This document shows, one piece after another, positions 29,243-37,794 of a stretch of 64,000 nucleotides of DNA (its first letter is position 1; each line of letters opens with the position of its first letter). The DNA lies in the NCBI RefSeq assembly GCF_001939115.1, contig NZ_MQTZ01000052.1:1-64000 (forward strand). The letters are read 5' to 3'. Under the pieces are notes generated by a model. It was not told the origin of the DNA. It searched no databases and saw only the letters and a list, made by a program, of their open reading frames with translations. Made by a program: the position numbers and the translations under genes. The DNA is from Leptolyngbya sp. 'hensonii' (GTDB lineage: Bacteria > Cyanobacteriota > Cyanobacteriia > GCF-001939115).

Positions 29243-30154
29243 ATGACTCCTTTACTTCGCTGCACATTACTACTTGTGACCCTGCTGGCTGTTCCGATCT
29301 GCGTGATAGAGCAAAGCGTTGCTGGTCTCTCTCCTGAAGTGCCGAGGCCACGTCAGATTAATCCTATTGCCCTGGGTAATACTGATTCCTTGGGGTCTGG
29401 TAATCGGCTCAAGTGTGGTTACGTGAAGGATATGAAGTACGCTCCACCTCCGACTAAAGCCCCTGATGGAGCCAATCGGGTCGCAGTAGAAGAGCCATTA
29501 AACCGCTGTGGTGGTGCGAGAACGGTAGACGGTAGGTTCGCAGTGGCTATCCTGCCCAGTTCAGGGTTTAGTCAAACCCTGGCAGAGTATCCGACATTCC
29601 TTATCTACATGCCTTTTACGTCGGTTCAGGAGGGTATCTTTAGCCTGTCAACCAGCCCTAACAGCTATCCCTACTACCAGGCAAGAGCCCAGTTGACGGG
29701 TAACCGAGGGATTATTCGTTTTCAGTTGCCTTCCAGTGCGCCTAACCTGGTGGCTGGTAAAAAGTATTTCTGGCAGTTTAGATTTAGCGCTGTGACCAAT
29801 GAAAGTGAGAATCAGCTACTGGTGATTCGGGGGCAGATTCAGCGCATTAATGCCAGCGCAACTCTCCAGAATCAGCTTGCGATAGCTGCCCCAAGGCAGA
29901 AAGCCGCAATCTATGCTAATAACGGGATCTGGCAGGATGCCCTCACAACACTGGCCCAACTGAAGTGTGCCAATCCTGGCGATCAGGGCATTGCTAGCGA
30001 TTGGTCTTCCCTGCTACAACAGGTTGAATTAAAAGAATTGGCCATGGAACCCATTATTGGGGTTACGGTGCAGCCAGACAAAAAGATTACTACGAAGAAA
30101 ACTCCCAACTCGACTGGTCCAGGACCCACATCCTGTCCCCTCTACCTTAAATAA
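29243..30154 (+). CDS. DUF928 domain protein, exported
   Basis: 303 residues. An N-terminal signal peptide (about 1-27, LLRCTLLLVTLLAVPICV) suggests a periplasmic protein. The body carries the DUF928 pattern: PDGANRVAVEEPLNRCGGA, YPTFLIYMP, FSLSTSP and YFWQFRF, with a C-terminal helical part (LAIAAPRQKAAIYANNGIWQ). DUF928 is common in cyanobacteria, often near CHAT-type or TPR secreted proteins; its function is not known. Monocistronic and convergent with the CMD-like gene 26 bases on. Confidence 0.83.
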   Translation: MTPLLRCTLLLVTLLAVPICVIEQSVAGLSPEVPRPRQINPIALGNTDSLGSGNRLKCGYVKDMKYAPPPTKAPDGANRVAVEEPLNRCGGARTVDGRFAVAILPSSGFSQTLAEYPTFLIYMPFTSVQEGIFSLSTSPNSYPYYQARAQLTGNRGIIRFQLPSSAPNLVAGKKYFWQFRFSAVTNESENQLLVIRGQIQRINASATLQNQLAIAAPRQKAAIYANNGIWQDALTTLAQLKCANPGDQGIASDWSSLLQQVELKELAMEPIIGVTVQPDKKITTKKTPNSTGPGPTSCPLYLK

Positions 30155-30180
30155 TTTTCTGACGGGCACACCCGCTGATT

Positions 30181-30516
30181 TTACATCCCAATTTGTCTGA
30201 CATGATCGAGCATCTGCAGGCCGTGAATCAGGGATGCTCCGCCGCGAATCGCAGTGGCGACGTGAATGGCTTCGGTCATCTGCTCTAGGTCGGCTCCTTG
30301 CTGCAGGGATTCTTTGCTGTAGGCATCAATACAATAGGGACATTGCACCGTGTGAGCGACGGCCAGAGCAATGAGCGCTTTTTCTCTGGCTGATAAAGCT
30401 CCATCGGCAAAGACTGCACTATAGTAAGCAAAGAATTTTGTCGCCAGTTCCGGGTTGCCTTCACGGATCTGGCTGAAGTGGTTCAGGTGCTCAGGATTGT
30501 AGTACTGCTCTGTCAT
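30181..30516 (-). CDS. Arsenosugar biosynthesis-associated peroxidase-like protein (CMD family)
   Basis: 111 residues of the carboxymuconolactone decarboxylase/AhpD fold. The start (TEQYYNPEHLNHFSQIREGN), EKALIALAVAHTVQCPYCID and AIHVATAIRGGASLIHG match the small family that usually accompanies the radical SAM enzyme ArsS. The CxxC pair is Cys59 and Cys62, the redox centre of AhpD-like proteins. In known clusters it lies with arsM or arsS; neither is visible within the window, so it is an orphan here or works with genes elsewhere. Catalytic role in arsenosugar formation is not proven for the family. Confidence 0.8.
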   Translation of the reverse strand: MTEQYYNPEHLNHFSQIREGNPELATKFFAYYSAVFADGALSAREKALIALAVAHTVQCPYCIDAYSKESLQQGADLEQMTEAIHVATAIRGGASLIHGLQMLDHVRQIGM

Positions 30517-30748
30517 GATCGAGTGCTTGGGATTACCAGGATTTAGGTTGCGGCTCAGGCATTCTGCCAGTAGCGCAAGGGTGAACTTGGCTCAACTTTA
30601 TCTGAAAAATTTCGTCTCTTGGTTCAATCAACCCTGATTTGCTACAAATTGGCTGGATGATCCTTGATAGGCTAACACTGTAGTCATAATTTTTGGTTAG
30701 ATAAAACTGGGTCGCTGAATTGCCCTTTGTTGGTTTCAATCGGGAGAC

Positions 30749-31954
30749 ATGCTAAGTCACACAATCCTATCTACCCCAATCTCTTTGCTGGCTCGCCTGA
30801 AACAGCAATTTTGGTGCCAGACATACCGCTGGTCGCTTCCTGCCCTGGTTTGGCTCGCTACTATTGCTCCAGCGGGGGCTCAGGTTGAGTTACGAGTTGC
30901 CCTTGAAGAAGGGGTTTCCCAGGTTCAGGTTGCCAGTTCTACCAAAGCGATCGTGCGGGAGAGTACCGGACGTTTGTTGGGTGAGATGCCTCCAGGGAGT
31001 GCTTATGATGCTCGCATGGGTCCCAAAGGCATTACCTTGTCCAATCAGTTTCCTGGGAGCAAGCTCTGGATTGAGCCCACTGCCGGAGGCTATGTTTGGG
31101 TGGGCGATCGCTGGTATCGAGGGCGTCTGTTGTTGCTTCCCGCCGCTAAAGGACTGACCGTCATTAACTTTGTCGATCTGGAACAGTACCTCTACAGTGT
31201 TCTGGGTGGTGAAATGAGGCCAGACTGGCCCCAGGAGGCTCTGAAAGCTCAGGCTGTGGCTGCGCGATCCTATGCGCTTTACAAGCGTCAGCATGCAAGC
31301 AAGAAACTGTTTGATCTGGGGGATAGCACTGCCTCTCAGGTTTATAAAGGGCTGATCTCAGAATCTGCTGGGACGCAGATGGCGGTTCGAGAGACACAGG
31401 GGCAGGTGTTGATTTATAAAGGTCAGATTATTCAGGCCGTGTTTCACTCTTCTGCTGGCGGACGCACAGAGAATTCCGAATTTGTTTGGACGCAAGCGTT
31501 GCCCTATCTGCGGAGTGTCCCAGATTTTGACCAGGGAACTCCCAATTATGAGTGGGTCAAAGTCTTCTCCAGTCAAGAACTGAAAGCCCGCCTACCCGGA
31601 TTGGGGAATATCTTGTCCTTTATCCCGCAACGGCTGGCACCCAGTGGACGTATTATCACGATGAAAGTTGTTGGTGATGCAGGCAGCCGGATCATGAGTG
31701 GTAATGACCTGCGCAATGCCTTGAACTTAAAGAGTACCCTGTTTGTCGTGACGCCCCAGGCTGCAACCAATGGCATTAAGGATAATGTCAGGACTCCTTC
31801 CCTGGCTTTCCAGGTGAGTGGTCGTGGTTTCGGACATGGCTTGGGCATGAGTCAATGGGGCGCCTACAACATGGCAGTTCGAGGCATGAATTATCAGCAA
31901 ATTGTTCTCTATTACTACAAAGGAGCGGCTCTCGCTCGGATTCAAGTCCGTTAG
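30749..31954 (+). CDS. SpoIID/LytB-domain protein
   Basis: 401 residues. The hydrophobic N-terminus (about 30-45, LPALVWLATIAPAGAQ) is a signal peptide. The SpoIID/LytB domain is clear: VINFVDLEQYLYSVLGGEM, EALKAQAVAARSYAL, FHSSAGGRTENSEFVW and FQVSGRGFGHGLGMSQWGAY. SpoIID of Bacillus is a lytic transglycosylase that removes denuded glycan during engulfment, and LytB stimulates an amidase. In cyanobacteria, which do not sporulate, a role in septal wall turnover or cell separation is likely but inferred. Other wall-active genes follow in the same region (34122, 41105). Confidence 0.9.
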   Translation: MLSHTILSTPISLLARLKQQFWCQTYRWSLPALVWLATIAPAGAQVELRVALEEGVSQVQVASSTKAIVRESTGRLLGEMPPGSAYDARMGPKGITLSNQFPGSKLWIEPTAGGYVWVGDRWYRGRLLLLPAAKGLTVINFVDLEQYLYSVLGGEMRPDWPQEALKAQAVAARSYALYKRQHASKKLFDLGDSTASQVYKGLISESAGTQMAVRETQGQVLIYKGQIIQAVFHSSAGGRTENSEFVWTQALPYLRSVPDFDQGTPNYEWVKVFSSQELKARLPGLGNILSFIPQRLAPSGRIITMKVVGDAGSRIMSGNDLRNALNLKSTLFVVTPQAATNGIKDNVRTPSLAFQVSGRGFGHGLGMSQWGAYNMAVRGMNYQQIVLYYYKGAALARIQVR

Positions 31955-32020
31955 TTCGGGAAATGATTCCCGGATGAAATAGCGCAGAGACCTCAGCAAT
32001 TGAGCCCTGTTGTCCTTCGA

Positions 32021-32058
32021 TGAGCACCCCTAAGATGATCGGTAAATCAGGGTGCTTA
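32021..32058. promoter_or_regulatory. Hairpin between SpoIID and the next gene
   Basis: TGAGCACCC (32021-32029) pairs with GGGTGCTTA (32050-32058), with one G-T wobble. It ends 8 bases before the next start codon. It could end the SpoIID transcript or hide the start of the next gene; no T-run supports termination strongly. Confidence 0.4.
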
Positions 32059-32065
32059 TTGAACC

Positions 32066-32707
32066 ATGACTACAGGGCAATTTGATGCGGTGCAGGTTGA
32101 CCCCCAGGGCTGGGCTCAGAGCGACGACGCTTCTGAACTTGTGTTGTCGGGGATGGGCAGACCGCTCTTTGAACAACCGGATCTCACTCCATCCGATTCC
32201 CTCCTCCTGAACTGTCTGCAACGGCTTGAGGCTGTTGAGTCATCGCTGCAGGTTTTGATGGCAGCGGCTCAGGTTCAAATCAGTGAACAACGAGATCTGC
32301 GTCAGAACAGCGATGCCCTGGCCAGCCAGTTAACGGACTTGCAAACGGCGATCGGTCATCTCAGCCAGGGACTGTCTCGACAATCCCCACTGAGTTCTAC
32401 GGATCTGAAACCCCTGGAGGATCAGCTGGTTCAACTGGGCACCTTGATTTGCCCTGGCCCTTCTAGCTTGCAGTTGTTGGGTGGAGGCATGGCGGTGCTG
32501 TCTGCCGTTCTGGTCCTCTACACCAGCCTTGTTCTCCGCCCAACTTACCTCAGCCTGAGCCGGATGCTATCCCAACAGCAGGGGGCGATCAGTCATCTCC
32601 TGGCCTGCACACTCAACCCCAAAACGACCCCGTGCAAGGACCTTCGCCGGTCGATCGACAAGCAGCAGTCCCCCACCAAGCCATCTCGCCTTCCCTCCCC
32701 CCTGTAA
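32066..32707 (+). CDS. Coiled-coil protein with one membrane helix
   Basis: 213 residues, not recognised as a named family. The N-terminal half is acidic. A helical segment at about 50-115 has heptad-like Leu/Val spacing (LLNCLQRLEAVESSLQVLMA). One membrane helix lies near 132-152 (LLGGGMAVLSAVLVLYTSLV), followed by a Ser/Pro/Lys-rich tail. It might be a regulatory or structural membrane protein. No ribosome binding site is obvious before the ATG. The stop codon is inside a hairpin (32702-32733). Confidence 0.6.
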   Translation: MTTGQFDAVQVDPQGWAQSDDASELVLSGMGRPLFEQPDLTPSDSLLLNCLQRLEAVESSLQVLMAAAQVQISEQRDLRQNSDALASQLTDLQTAIGHLSQGLSRQSPLSSTDLKPLEDQLVQLGTLICPGPSSLQLLGGGMAVLSAVLVLYTSLVLRPTYLSLSRMLSQQQGAISHLLACTLNPKTTPCKDLRRSIDKQQSPTKPSRLPSPL

Positions 32708-32733
32708 AGCCGCAATCAATCGCGGCTTTACAG
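32702..32733. repeat. Perfect 12-bp hairpin, first of a pair
   Basis: CTGTAAAGCCGC / GCGGCTTTACAG with loop AATCAATC. It overlaps the stop codon of the preceding gene (TAA at 32705-32707). The element at 32763-32790 shares GCCGC(A/G)ATCAATCGC. Lack of a T-run and the duplication suggest a mobile or dispersed palindrome used as a terminator. Confidence 0.6.
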
Positions 32734-32762
32734 ACCTGTGATGGGATGTCTTTCCCTGAATC

Positions 32763-32790
32763 TAGAGAGCCGCGATCAATCGCAGCTCTA
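32763..32790. repeat. Second hairpin of the pair
   Basis: TAGAGAGCCGCGATCAATCG pairs with its own following CGCAGCTCTA (one mismatch). It shares the central GATCAATCGC core with 32702-32733, 60 bases upstream, and lies just before the WG-repeat gene. Same family of short palindromes. Confidence 0.5.
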
Positions 32791-32834
32791 AGTCCGTCGT
32801 GGCTTCATATCTTTGCATACCCTCTCCTAAAACC

Positions 32835-34076
32835 ATGAATCAAACGCCGAAACGCTTCGCTCTCTTTTGTCTGCTGGGCTTTTGTCTGGCTGGATTACTG
32901 GCGATCGTTATTTCTGAACCAAAGATCAGCCGCAGTCAGCCCCAACCTGCTGCCACAATCGCCCTTCCTGCGACCTCTCCCACAAGCTCTGCTGGTCCGG
33001 TTGCTGGCCAGACTCTTGCAGTTCCGGATCCTGCTAAAGTCACCCGTCCTAGTCCTGCGGCAAATCCCTTGTATCCCATCAAACTCAATGGGAAATTTGG
33101 CTATATCAATGTTGCTGGCCAAGTTGTCATTCCGCCTCAGTTTGAGGAGGCCAGGTTCTTCTCTGAAGGGATGGCAGCAGTTAGGGGCAACGATCCAACA
33201 GTAAAACCTGCAGCAACCTCTCGGTATCGCCAGGCTCAATGGGGGTTCATCAATCTTCAGGGTCAGTGGATCACTGGGGCCGAATTTGATCAAGTCAAGC
33301 CCTTTTCAGAGGGATTGGCTGCCGTCCAGATCAATAGCACAGGGTCTAGTCTCTGGGGATTTGTCAACAAAACAGGTCAAATGGTTATTCCCCCTGCTTA
33401 CACAGAAGTCGAATCCTTTCAGGAAGGGCTGGCAGCCGTGGAAATCGATCGGCAATGGGGCTACATTGATTCCTCTGGCAGCATGAAGATTCAGCCGCAA
33501 TTTGCTCCAACAGCGGGAAGAAATGAACCCCCCCACTCTTTCTCGGAAGGACTGGCAGCAGTCATGCCTGCTCAAAGCAATGGCCGCTCTTCTGGCTATG
33601 GTTACATCAATTTTGCCGGTGAATTTGTGATTCAACCGTCTTATAGATTAGCCTTACCCTTCTCGAATGGCCTTGCTGCCGTAATGGTCAGAGACAAATT
33701 TGGTTTTATTGACCCTACCGGTGCGATGGTGATTCAGCCTCAGTTTCAGATGGCTCAACAGTTTTCCGAAAACCTGGCCCAAATTGCCTTTGACCAAAAC
33801 CCTGATGATAGGCGCTGTCCTTACCTGCAGGGTTATATTGACAAAACGGGACGAACCACGATCGCACCTCAATTCTGTCTGACCCGTCCGTTTTCGGCTG
33901 GGTTGGCCCTGACCGATCGGGGATTTATCAACAAATCTGGCCAGGTTGTTTTGAAACCGGATGGGGTAGTTGAGGGTGAGTCATCCTTTGGCCGTGGTTT
34001 GGTTCAGATAGCGGTCGATCGCAAAGTCGGGTACGTGGACAGAACCGGTCGATACATCTGGCAACCGACAGAGTGA
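32835..34076 (+). CDS. WG-repeat protein with N-terminal signal/anchor
   Basis: 413 residues from the ATG at 32835 (MNQTPKRFALFCLLGFCLAG); an upstream GTG at 32799 is less likely. A hydrophobic N-terminus is followed by a Pro/Ser/Thr linker and about nine WG-type repeats, such as KFGYINVAGQVVIPPQF, QWGFINLQGQW, LWGFVNKTGQMVIPPAY, QWGYIDSSG, KFGFIDPTGAMVIQPQF, each closing with FSEGLAAV. WG repeats make beta structures thought to bind proteins or glycans outside the cell. No enzyme motif is present. The gene is 45 bases upstream of the multidomain wall-active protein in the same direction. Confidence 0.88.
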   Translation: MNQTPKRFALFCLLGFCLAGLLAIVISEPKISRSQPQPAATIALPATSPTSSAGPVAGQTLAVPDPAKVTRPSPAANPLYPIKLNGKFGYINVAGQVVIPPQFEEARFFSEGMAAVRGNDPTVKPAATSRYRQAQWGFINLQGQWITGAEFDQVKPFSEGLAAVQINSTGSSLWGFVNKTGQMVIPPAYTEVESFQEGLAAVEIDRQWGYIDSSGSMKIQPQFAPTAGRNEPPHSFSEGLAAVMPAQSNGRSSGYGYINFAGEFVIQPSYRLALPFSNGLAAVMVRDKFGFIDPTGAMVIQPQFQMAQQFSENLAQIAFDQNPDDRRCPYLQGYIDKTGRTTIAPQFCLTRPFSAGLALTDRGFINKSGQVVLKPDGVVEGESSFGRGLVQIAVDRKVGYVDRTGRYIWQPTE

Positions 34077-34121
34077 TCTGGCACGAGTCATAGTCTTTCT
34101 TCGTAATTCAGGAATATTGCA

Positions 34122-36371
34122 ATGCCAAAGATTTTTTTGGATGGGCAGATCAATCTGACCCAACAGAATCCCGATCGCTACGAAACATTAGGTAACCTGT
34201 CTCAAGTAGAGGCCCAACAATTATCGAGGGCAGTTTTCGGGAATGGCCCTGGGGCTGAACTCCTGAATCTTCTGGACCAGCAGTACAGCAATGGCACAGG
34301 GACGCTGATCAAGCGAGAAATTGCCCTGGCTCGCCATGAGGGGGGGTTGAGATTTGGGCGAGAGAATCCAGACCCCGCCAGTGGTTACAATTTTGGCACC
34401 TTCCAGATTGGCGGGTTGGATACGACGGCATCAGAGAGCCGAGCGAAGTACGATCGCAATTTACAGGCAGGTCTGAAGCTATACCAGCAACTAACGGGTA
34501 AAACCGTTGATCCAGCTACCCTGACCCTGGCCGATCGAGATATTATTTGCCACCTCGGTTACATCTACACCGAAAGACAACGCTCCTACAATGGCGAGTA
34601 TTATGCAAACGCTCCAGGTCGTCCGCCAGAGGCTATTTTTCGGGATTTAGGCAATCCGGCTCTGCCTGTTAACCAGGCGGTTGAACTCATGTCGAGTGGT
34701 ATCCAGGGAGGCATTCGCGACATCGGGGAAGATGTCTATCGTATGCAAAGCCAACTGGTTGTGGACAAGCAGCAGATGAGTCAAGCGGTTGAGCAGGGCC
34801 GCACCCTCATGCAGGGAACCGTTGGCTTGGGAGATGTCGGCGCAGATGTGAAGGAAATTCAGACTCGTTTGAAAGCACAGGGCTATCCCATTCAAGTGTC
34901 TGAATCGTTTACCAGAGAAACTCAGCAGGCCGTTATGGCTTTTCAGCGTCGTCAAGGGTTGGAGGCCGATGGTGTTGTAGGGCCAAACACATGGGATGCC
35001 TTGTCCCCAGTCTCCCGATCGCAGCAAACCATGACACCAGATCGTACCCCCCAAGTAGAACAAGAGGCACAGAATAATACGGCGATGGAAAAAAATGTGG
35101 AAACTGCCGCAACGTCTGCATCTGTCACAACCAATTCCGTTGAAACCAAGCGTGTCAGTCCTGAACCCGCTCAGGCTCAGGCTGAAATTCCAAATCGAAT
35201 TGAACTCCCGAATGGAGATCGGACGGCGAAGCATAATTTCACGATCAAAGCTACTGCTCAAACTGCCGTTAACGGCAAAGTTGTGTCTGGAAGTCCTTCG
35301 AACTCAATTCAGTCAGATGCGCCATTGCTTCGGTATGGCGATCGAGGTCAGGCGGTGACGCAGGTGCAGACAGCCCTCAATCAGAGGGGGGCCAGTATTG
35401 TTGTGGATGGGGTTTTTGGTGCCCAAACACAGCGGGCTGTGGTTGGTTTTCAACGGAGTCAAGGACTGGAGCCAGATGGCATCGTCGGTCCCAGTACTCG
35501 CGGTGCCTTGGGGTTAGCGCAGCGACAACCGGGTCAATCCCCATTATCTGTGCAACAGACTCAGGCCACTGCCACCAACCCATCCTTGAAGCTAGATCGT
35601 CTGAGAATCCCTGCTGGTAATACGTACTATGGCGCACCCCGTGATGGAGGCAATCGACAGCACGCTGGCACAGATACCTACAATCCAGCACAAGATGGCA
35701 GAACTGAGGCAGCCAAATCGAGTCTGGGCGGCATCATTCTCAAGGTCGAAGTGCAAAGAGATGCTGGTGGTAACCCCGTTGGCTATGGCTCATACATCGA
35801 TATTTACAATCCCACCCTGGGAGTAGTTGAGCGGATTGCAGAATTCGATACTCCCAAGTTTTCTCCAGCAGATGTGGGCAAGGTCATTCCCGCAGGAACT
35901 GTGGTCGGAACGGGGGCAAGTCTGACTGAAGTGATTCACCGGGAAGTTCGTCCCTATGCAATCTACCGACAAGGCCCCAATTCTCAATATGGTTTTGCGG
36001 GGACAGTGGATTGGGCAGATTTCATGGTGAGGAATGGCATTTACAAGCTGGAAGGTAATGATCTAGTTCCCACAGGACGGGTATTACCAGCACAGCAGAT
36101 AGAGAAGATTCAGGCTTCTCTAACACCAGAGGTTCAGGCAGATGTTGACAATGTGATTGCCCAGGGGACGCCCCAGGACATCCCTTTTGCTCTGGCCGAT
36201 CATCTGAGCGAACAGACAACTCTGCTTGATATGCTATCGCTCGACTCCAAAAACGATTCACTAAATTCAGAGGCCCAGCAGAATCGCCAGGCCGTCTTGC
36301 AACCGTCAAATTCCCTGAGTCAGGCATCAACTCAGGCCTGTCAGCAGACCAGCGGCATGGAGCTTGACTAA
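34122..36371 (+). CDS. Peptidoglycan-active protein: lysozyme-like, two PG-binding and LytM-like modules
   Basis: 749 residues. Residues about 60-210 resemble a lysozyme/transglycosylase fold: LARHEGGLRFG, then YNFGTFQIGG. Two PG-binding_1 domains follow at about 236-295 (DVGADVKEIQTRLKAQG, FQRRQGLEADGVVGPNTW) and 400-465 (DRGQAVTQVQTALNQRG, FQRSQGLEPDGIVGPSTR). The C-terminal domain (about 492-650) resembles an M23/LytM peptidase: His514-x3-Asp518 in QHAGTD and His606 in VIHREVR. The first His of the usual HxH is Val604, so activity is uncertain. No signal peptide is visible (MPKIFLDGQINLTQ). It may leave the cell by a non-Sec route or act on lysis; this is inference. Confidence 0.78.
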   Translation: MPKIFLDGQINLTQQNPDRYETLGNLSQVEAQQLSRAVFGNGPGAELLNLLDQQYSNGTGTLIKREIALARHEGGLRFGRENPDPASGYNFGTFQIGGLDTTASESRAKYDRNLQAGLKLYQQLTGKTVDPATLTLADRDIICHLGYIYTERQRSYNGEYYANAPGRPPEAIFRDLGNPALPVNQAVELMSSGIQGGIRDIGEDVYRMQSQLVVDKQQMSQAVEQGRTLMQGTVGLGDVGADVKEIQTRLKAQGYPIQVSESFTRETQQAVMAFQRRQGLEADGVVGPNTWDALSPVSRSQQTMTPDRTPQVEQEAQNNTAMEKNVETAATSASVTTNSVETKRVSPEPAQAQAEIPNRIELPNGDRTAKHNFTIKATAQTAVNGKVVSGSPSNSIQSDAPLLRYGDRGQAVTQVQTALNQRGASIVVDGVFGAQTQRAVVGFQRSQGLEPDGIVGPSTRGALGLAQRQPGQSPLSVQQTQATATNPSLKLDRLRIPAGNTYYGAPRDGGNRQHAGTDTYNPAQDGRTEAAKSSLGGIILKVEVQRDAGGNPVGYGSYIDIYNPTLGVVERIAEFDTPKFSPADVGKVIPAGTVVGTGASLTEVIHREVRPYAIYRQGPNSQYGFAGTVDWADFMVRNGIYKLEGNDLVPTGRVLPAQQIEKIQASLTPEVQADVDNVIAQGTPQDIPFALADHLSEQTTLLDMLSLDSKNDSLNSEAQQNRQAVLQPSNSLSQASTQACQQTSGMELD

Positions 36372-36374
36372 AAA

Positions 36375-36404
36375 GGGCTCGTTCAAGAGTGGGGCTCGTT
36401 CAAG
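36375..36404. repeat. Direct repeat of 13 bases at a convergent junction
   Basis: GGGCTCGTTCAAG occurs at 36375-36387 and again at 36392-36404 (period 17). It straddles the stop codon of the minus-strand gene that follows, so one copy encodes its C-terminal residues. Probably a small slippage duplication. Confidence 0.6.
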
Positions 36405-37705
36405 CGGCGATCCCACTCCGCATCAAGTCGGGCTGACTGGTTGACTTCCTGTTCTAACAGATCCGTTTCGGTGGTGTAGGCTAGATCTTCCTGCCGGATA
36501 ACGGTTTCATTGGCAAACTGACGGGCATACTTGAGCTTCCGCTGTAGCGGCTCGTTCTCGTCTGCCCGATTCAGTTGGAGCGATCGGATCCGCCGTTCTT
36601 TATTCCGAGCCTCGATCTGACGATTGCGCCACTGGACCCAAAAGTAACGGATGAGTGGAATCCCCAGGAAACCAACCCCATAGCCCAACAGCAACCCGTA
36701 GATGGATTGGGTAAAGGCGACCAAACCCCCCAGTTTTGCAGCAACGATCCCATCTCGCAGCATGGCTCCCAGCACTAGGGCACCAATGAGATTCACAGCA
36801 CCCAATCCGGCTGCCAGCATGAGCTGGCCGGACCCTGCTTCACTAAAGCGCCAAGGCTTTTCCTCCAGATAGGCTGGAACTGACTTGGAACGCTGTCCCG
36901 CTGCAGTGGTTTGCAGTTCTGGAAAGTGATAGACAATGTCCCCCTCCGGACTGACTTCTGGCCGACCGTCGAAGCGAGCCAGAACGGGCAGCATATATTC
37001 TTCGTATTCCTGGGCAAATCCCTGACCGGTGCTATCCAGATAGGGGGCAATTTGCTCTGCTGTGACAGCCCCTTTGTTATTGCGGATGACGGCTGCGATC
37101 GTCTGCCAGCGCCGCTCCTCTAGATTAAAATTGGGATTGCCATCCCCAAAGATGAAGGAGAACACGGCCTCCAGAAAATTCATCTGGGGTTCTTGATTGA
37201 ACTGGGAGTAGCGCTGCTCATAGCGCCGATCGTAATAATCTGGGTAAAAGATCCAGAAGAAATCTGGACCAAACCAGAAATGGGGCATGTAAATTGCCCC
37301 TCCTCCCCCTCCAGAATCATGCCGATCGTCACTGTCTCGACTGGAGTTGGTCGCTGTGATGATCACAATAATAGTCACGACAATCAAGATGATAGACAGA
37401 ATCAGAACAATTCCGAATGAGATCCGAATCAAATAAAACAGAACCCGCCAGACTTTCTGCCACCATTCCTGTAAGCGCAAACGGAAATACTTATTTTGCA
37501 GGATCGATCGAAAATTTTTCGGGAAAAGATAGACAATTTCCCCCGATTCGGATACCTGTAGGTGGCCGCCTGCCTCCGATGCCAAAGCTAGTAACCCCTG
37601 TTGGGCCAGGTTGACCTCCAGACCTGCCTGGGTAGCCACGTCCCCTGTTGTAACTCGGTAGCCGAGCTTCTCGACAGCCTGCATGATGGTAGGGTTAGGA
37701 GCCAT
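36383..37705 (-). CDS. Conserved cyanobacterial/chloroplast membrane protein (At5g03900-like)
   Basis: 440 residues. Two similar parts of winged-helix-like character (PTIMQAVEKLGYRVTTGDVATQAGL and TIAAVIRNNKGAVTAEQIAPYL) alternate with hydrophobic segments (about 95-120 and 300-360). A Gly- and Asp-rich linker (DDRHDSGGGGG) lies between. The layout matches the family of plant chloroplast protein At5g03900, known only as a conserved membrane protein. The role is not established. Monocistronic; it ends 12 bases past the convergent wall-active gene. Confidence 0.72.
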   Translation of the reverse strand: MAPNPTIMQAVEKLGYRVTTGDVATQAGLEVNLAQQGLLALASEAGGHLQVSESGEIVYLFPKNFRSILQNKYFRLRLQEWWQKVWRVLFYLIRISFGIVLILSIILIVVTIIVIITATNSSRDSDDRHDSGGGGGAIYMPHFWFGPDFFWIFYPDYYDRRYEQRYSQFNQEPQMNFLEAVFSFIFGDGNPNFNLEERRWQTIAAVIRNNKGAVTAEQIAPYLDSTGQGFAQEYEEYMLPVLARFDGRPEVSPEGDIVYHFPELQTTAAGQRSKSVPAYLEEKPWRFSEAGSGQLMLAAGLGAVNLIGALVLGAMLRDGIVAAKLGGLVAFTQSIYGLLLGYGVGFLGIPLIRYFWVQWRNRQIEARNKERRIRSLQLNRADENEPLQRKLKYARQFANETVIRQEDLAYTTETDLLEQEVNQSARLDAEWDRRLNEPHS

Positions 37706-37794
37706 ACACGTTATCCCTTAGCGTTAGGAAATACCTTACTTCTTCCAGTATAAAAGCCCCAAAAGTTATTCTTACAGCACCCCATCTCTCTGGC

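Noticed and set aside
34647-35261. 204-codon antisense frame over the wall-active protein
   Set aside because: Shadow of the PG-binding region; no domain recognised.
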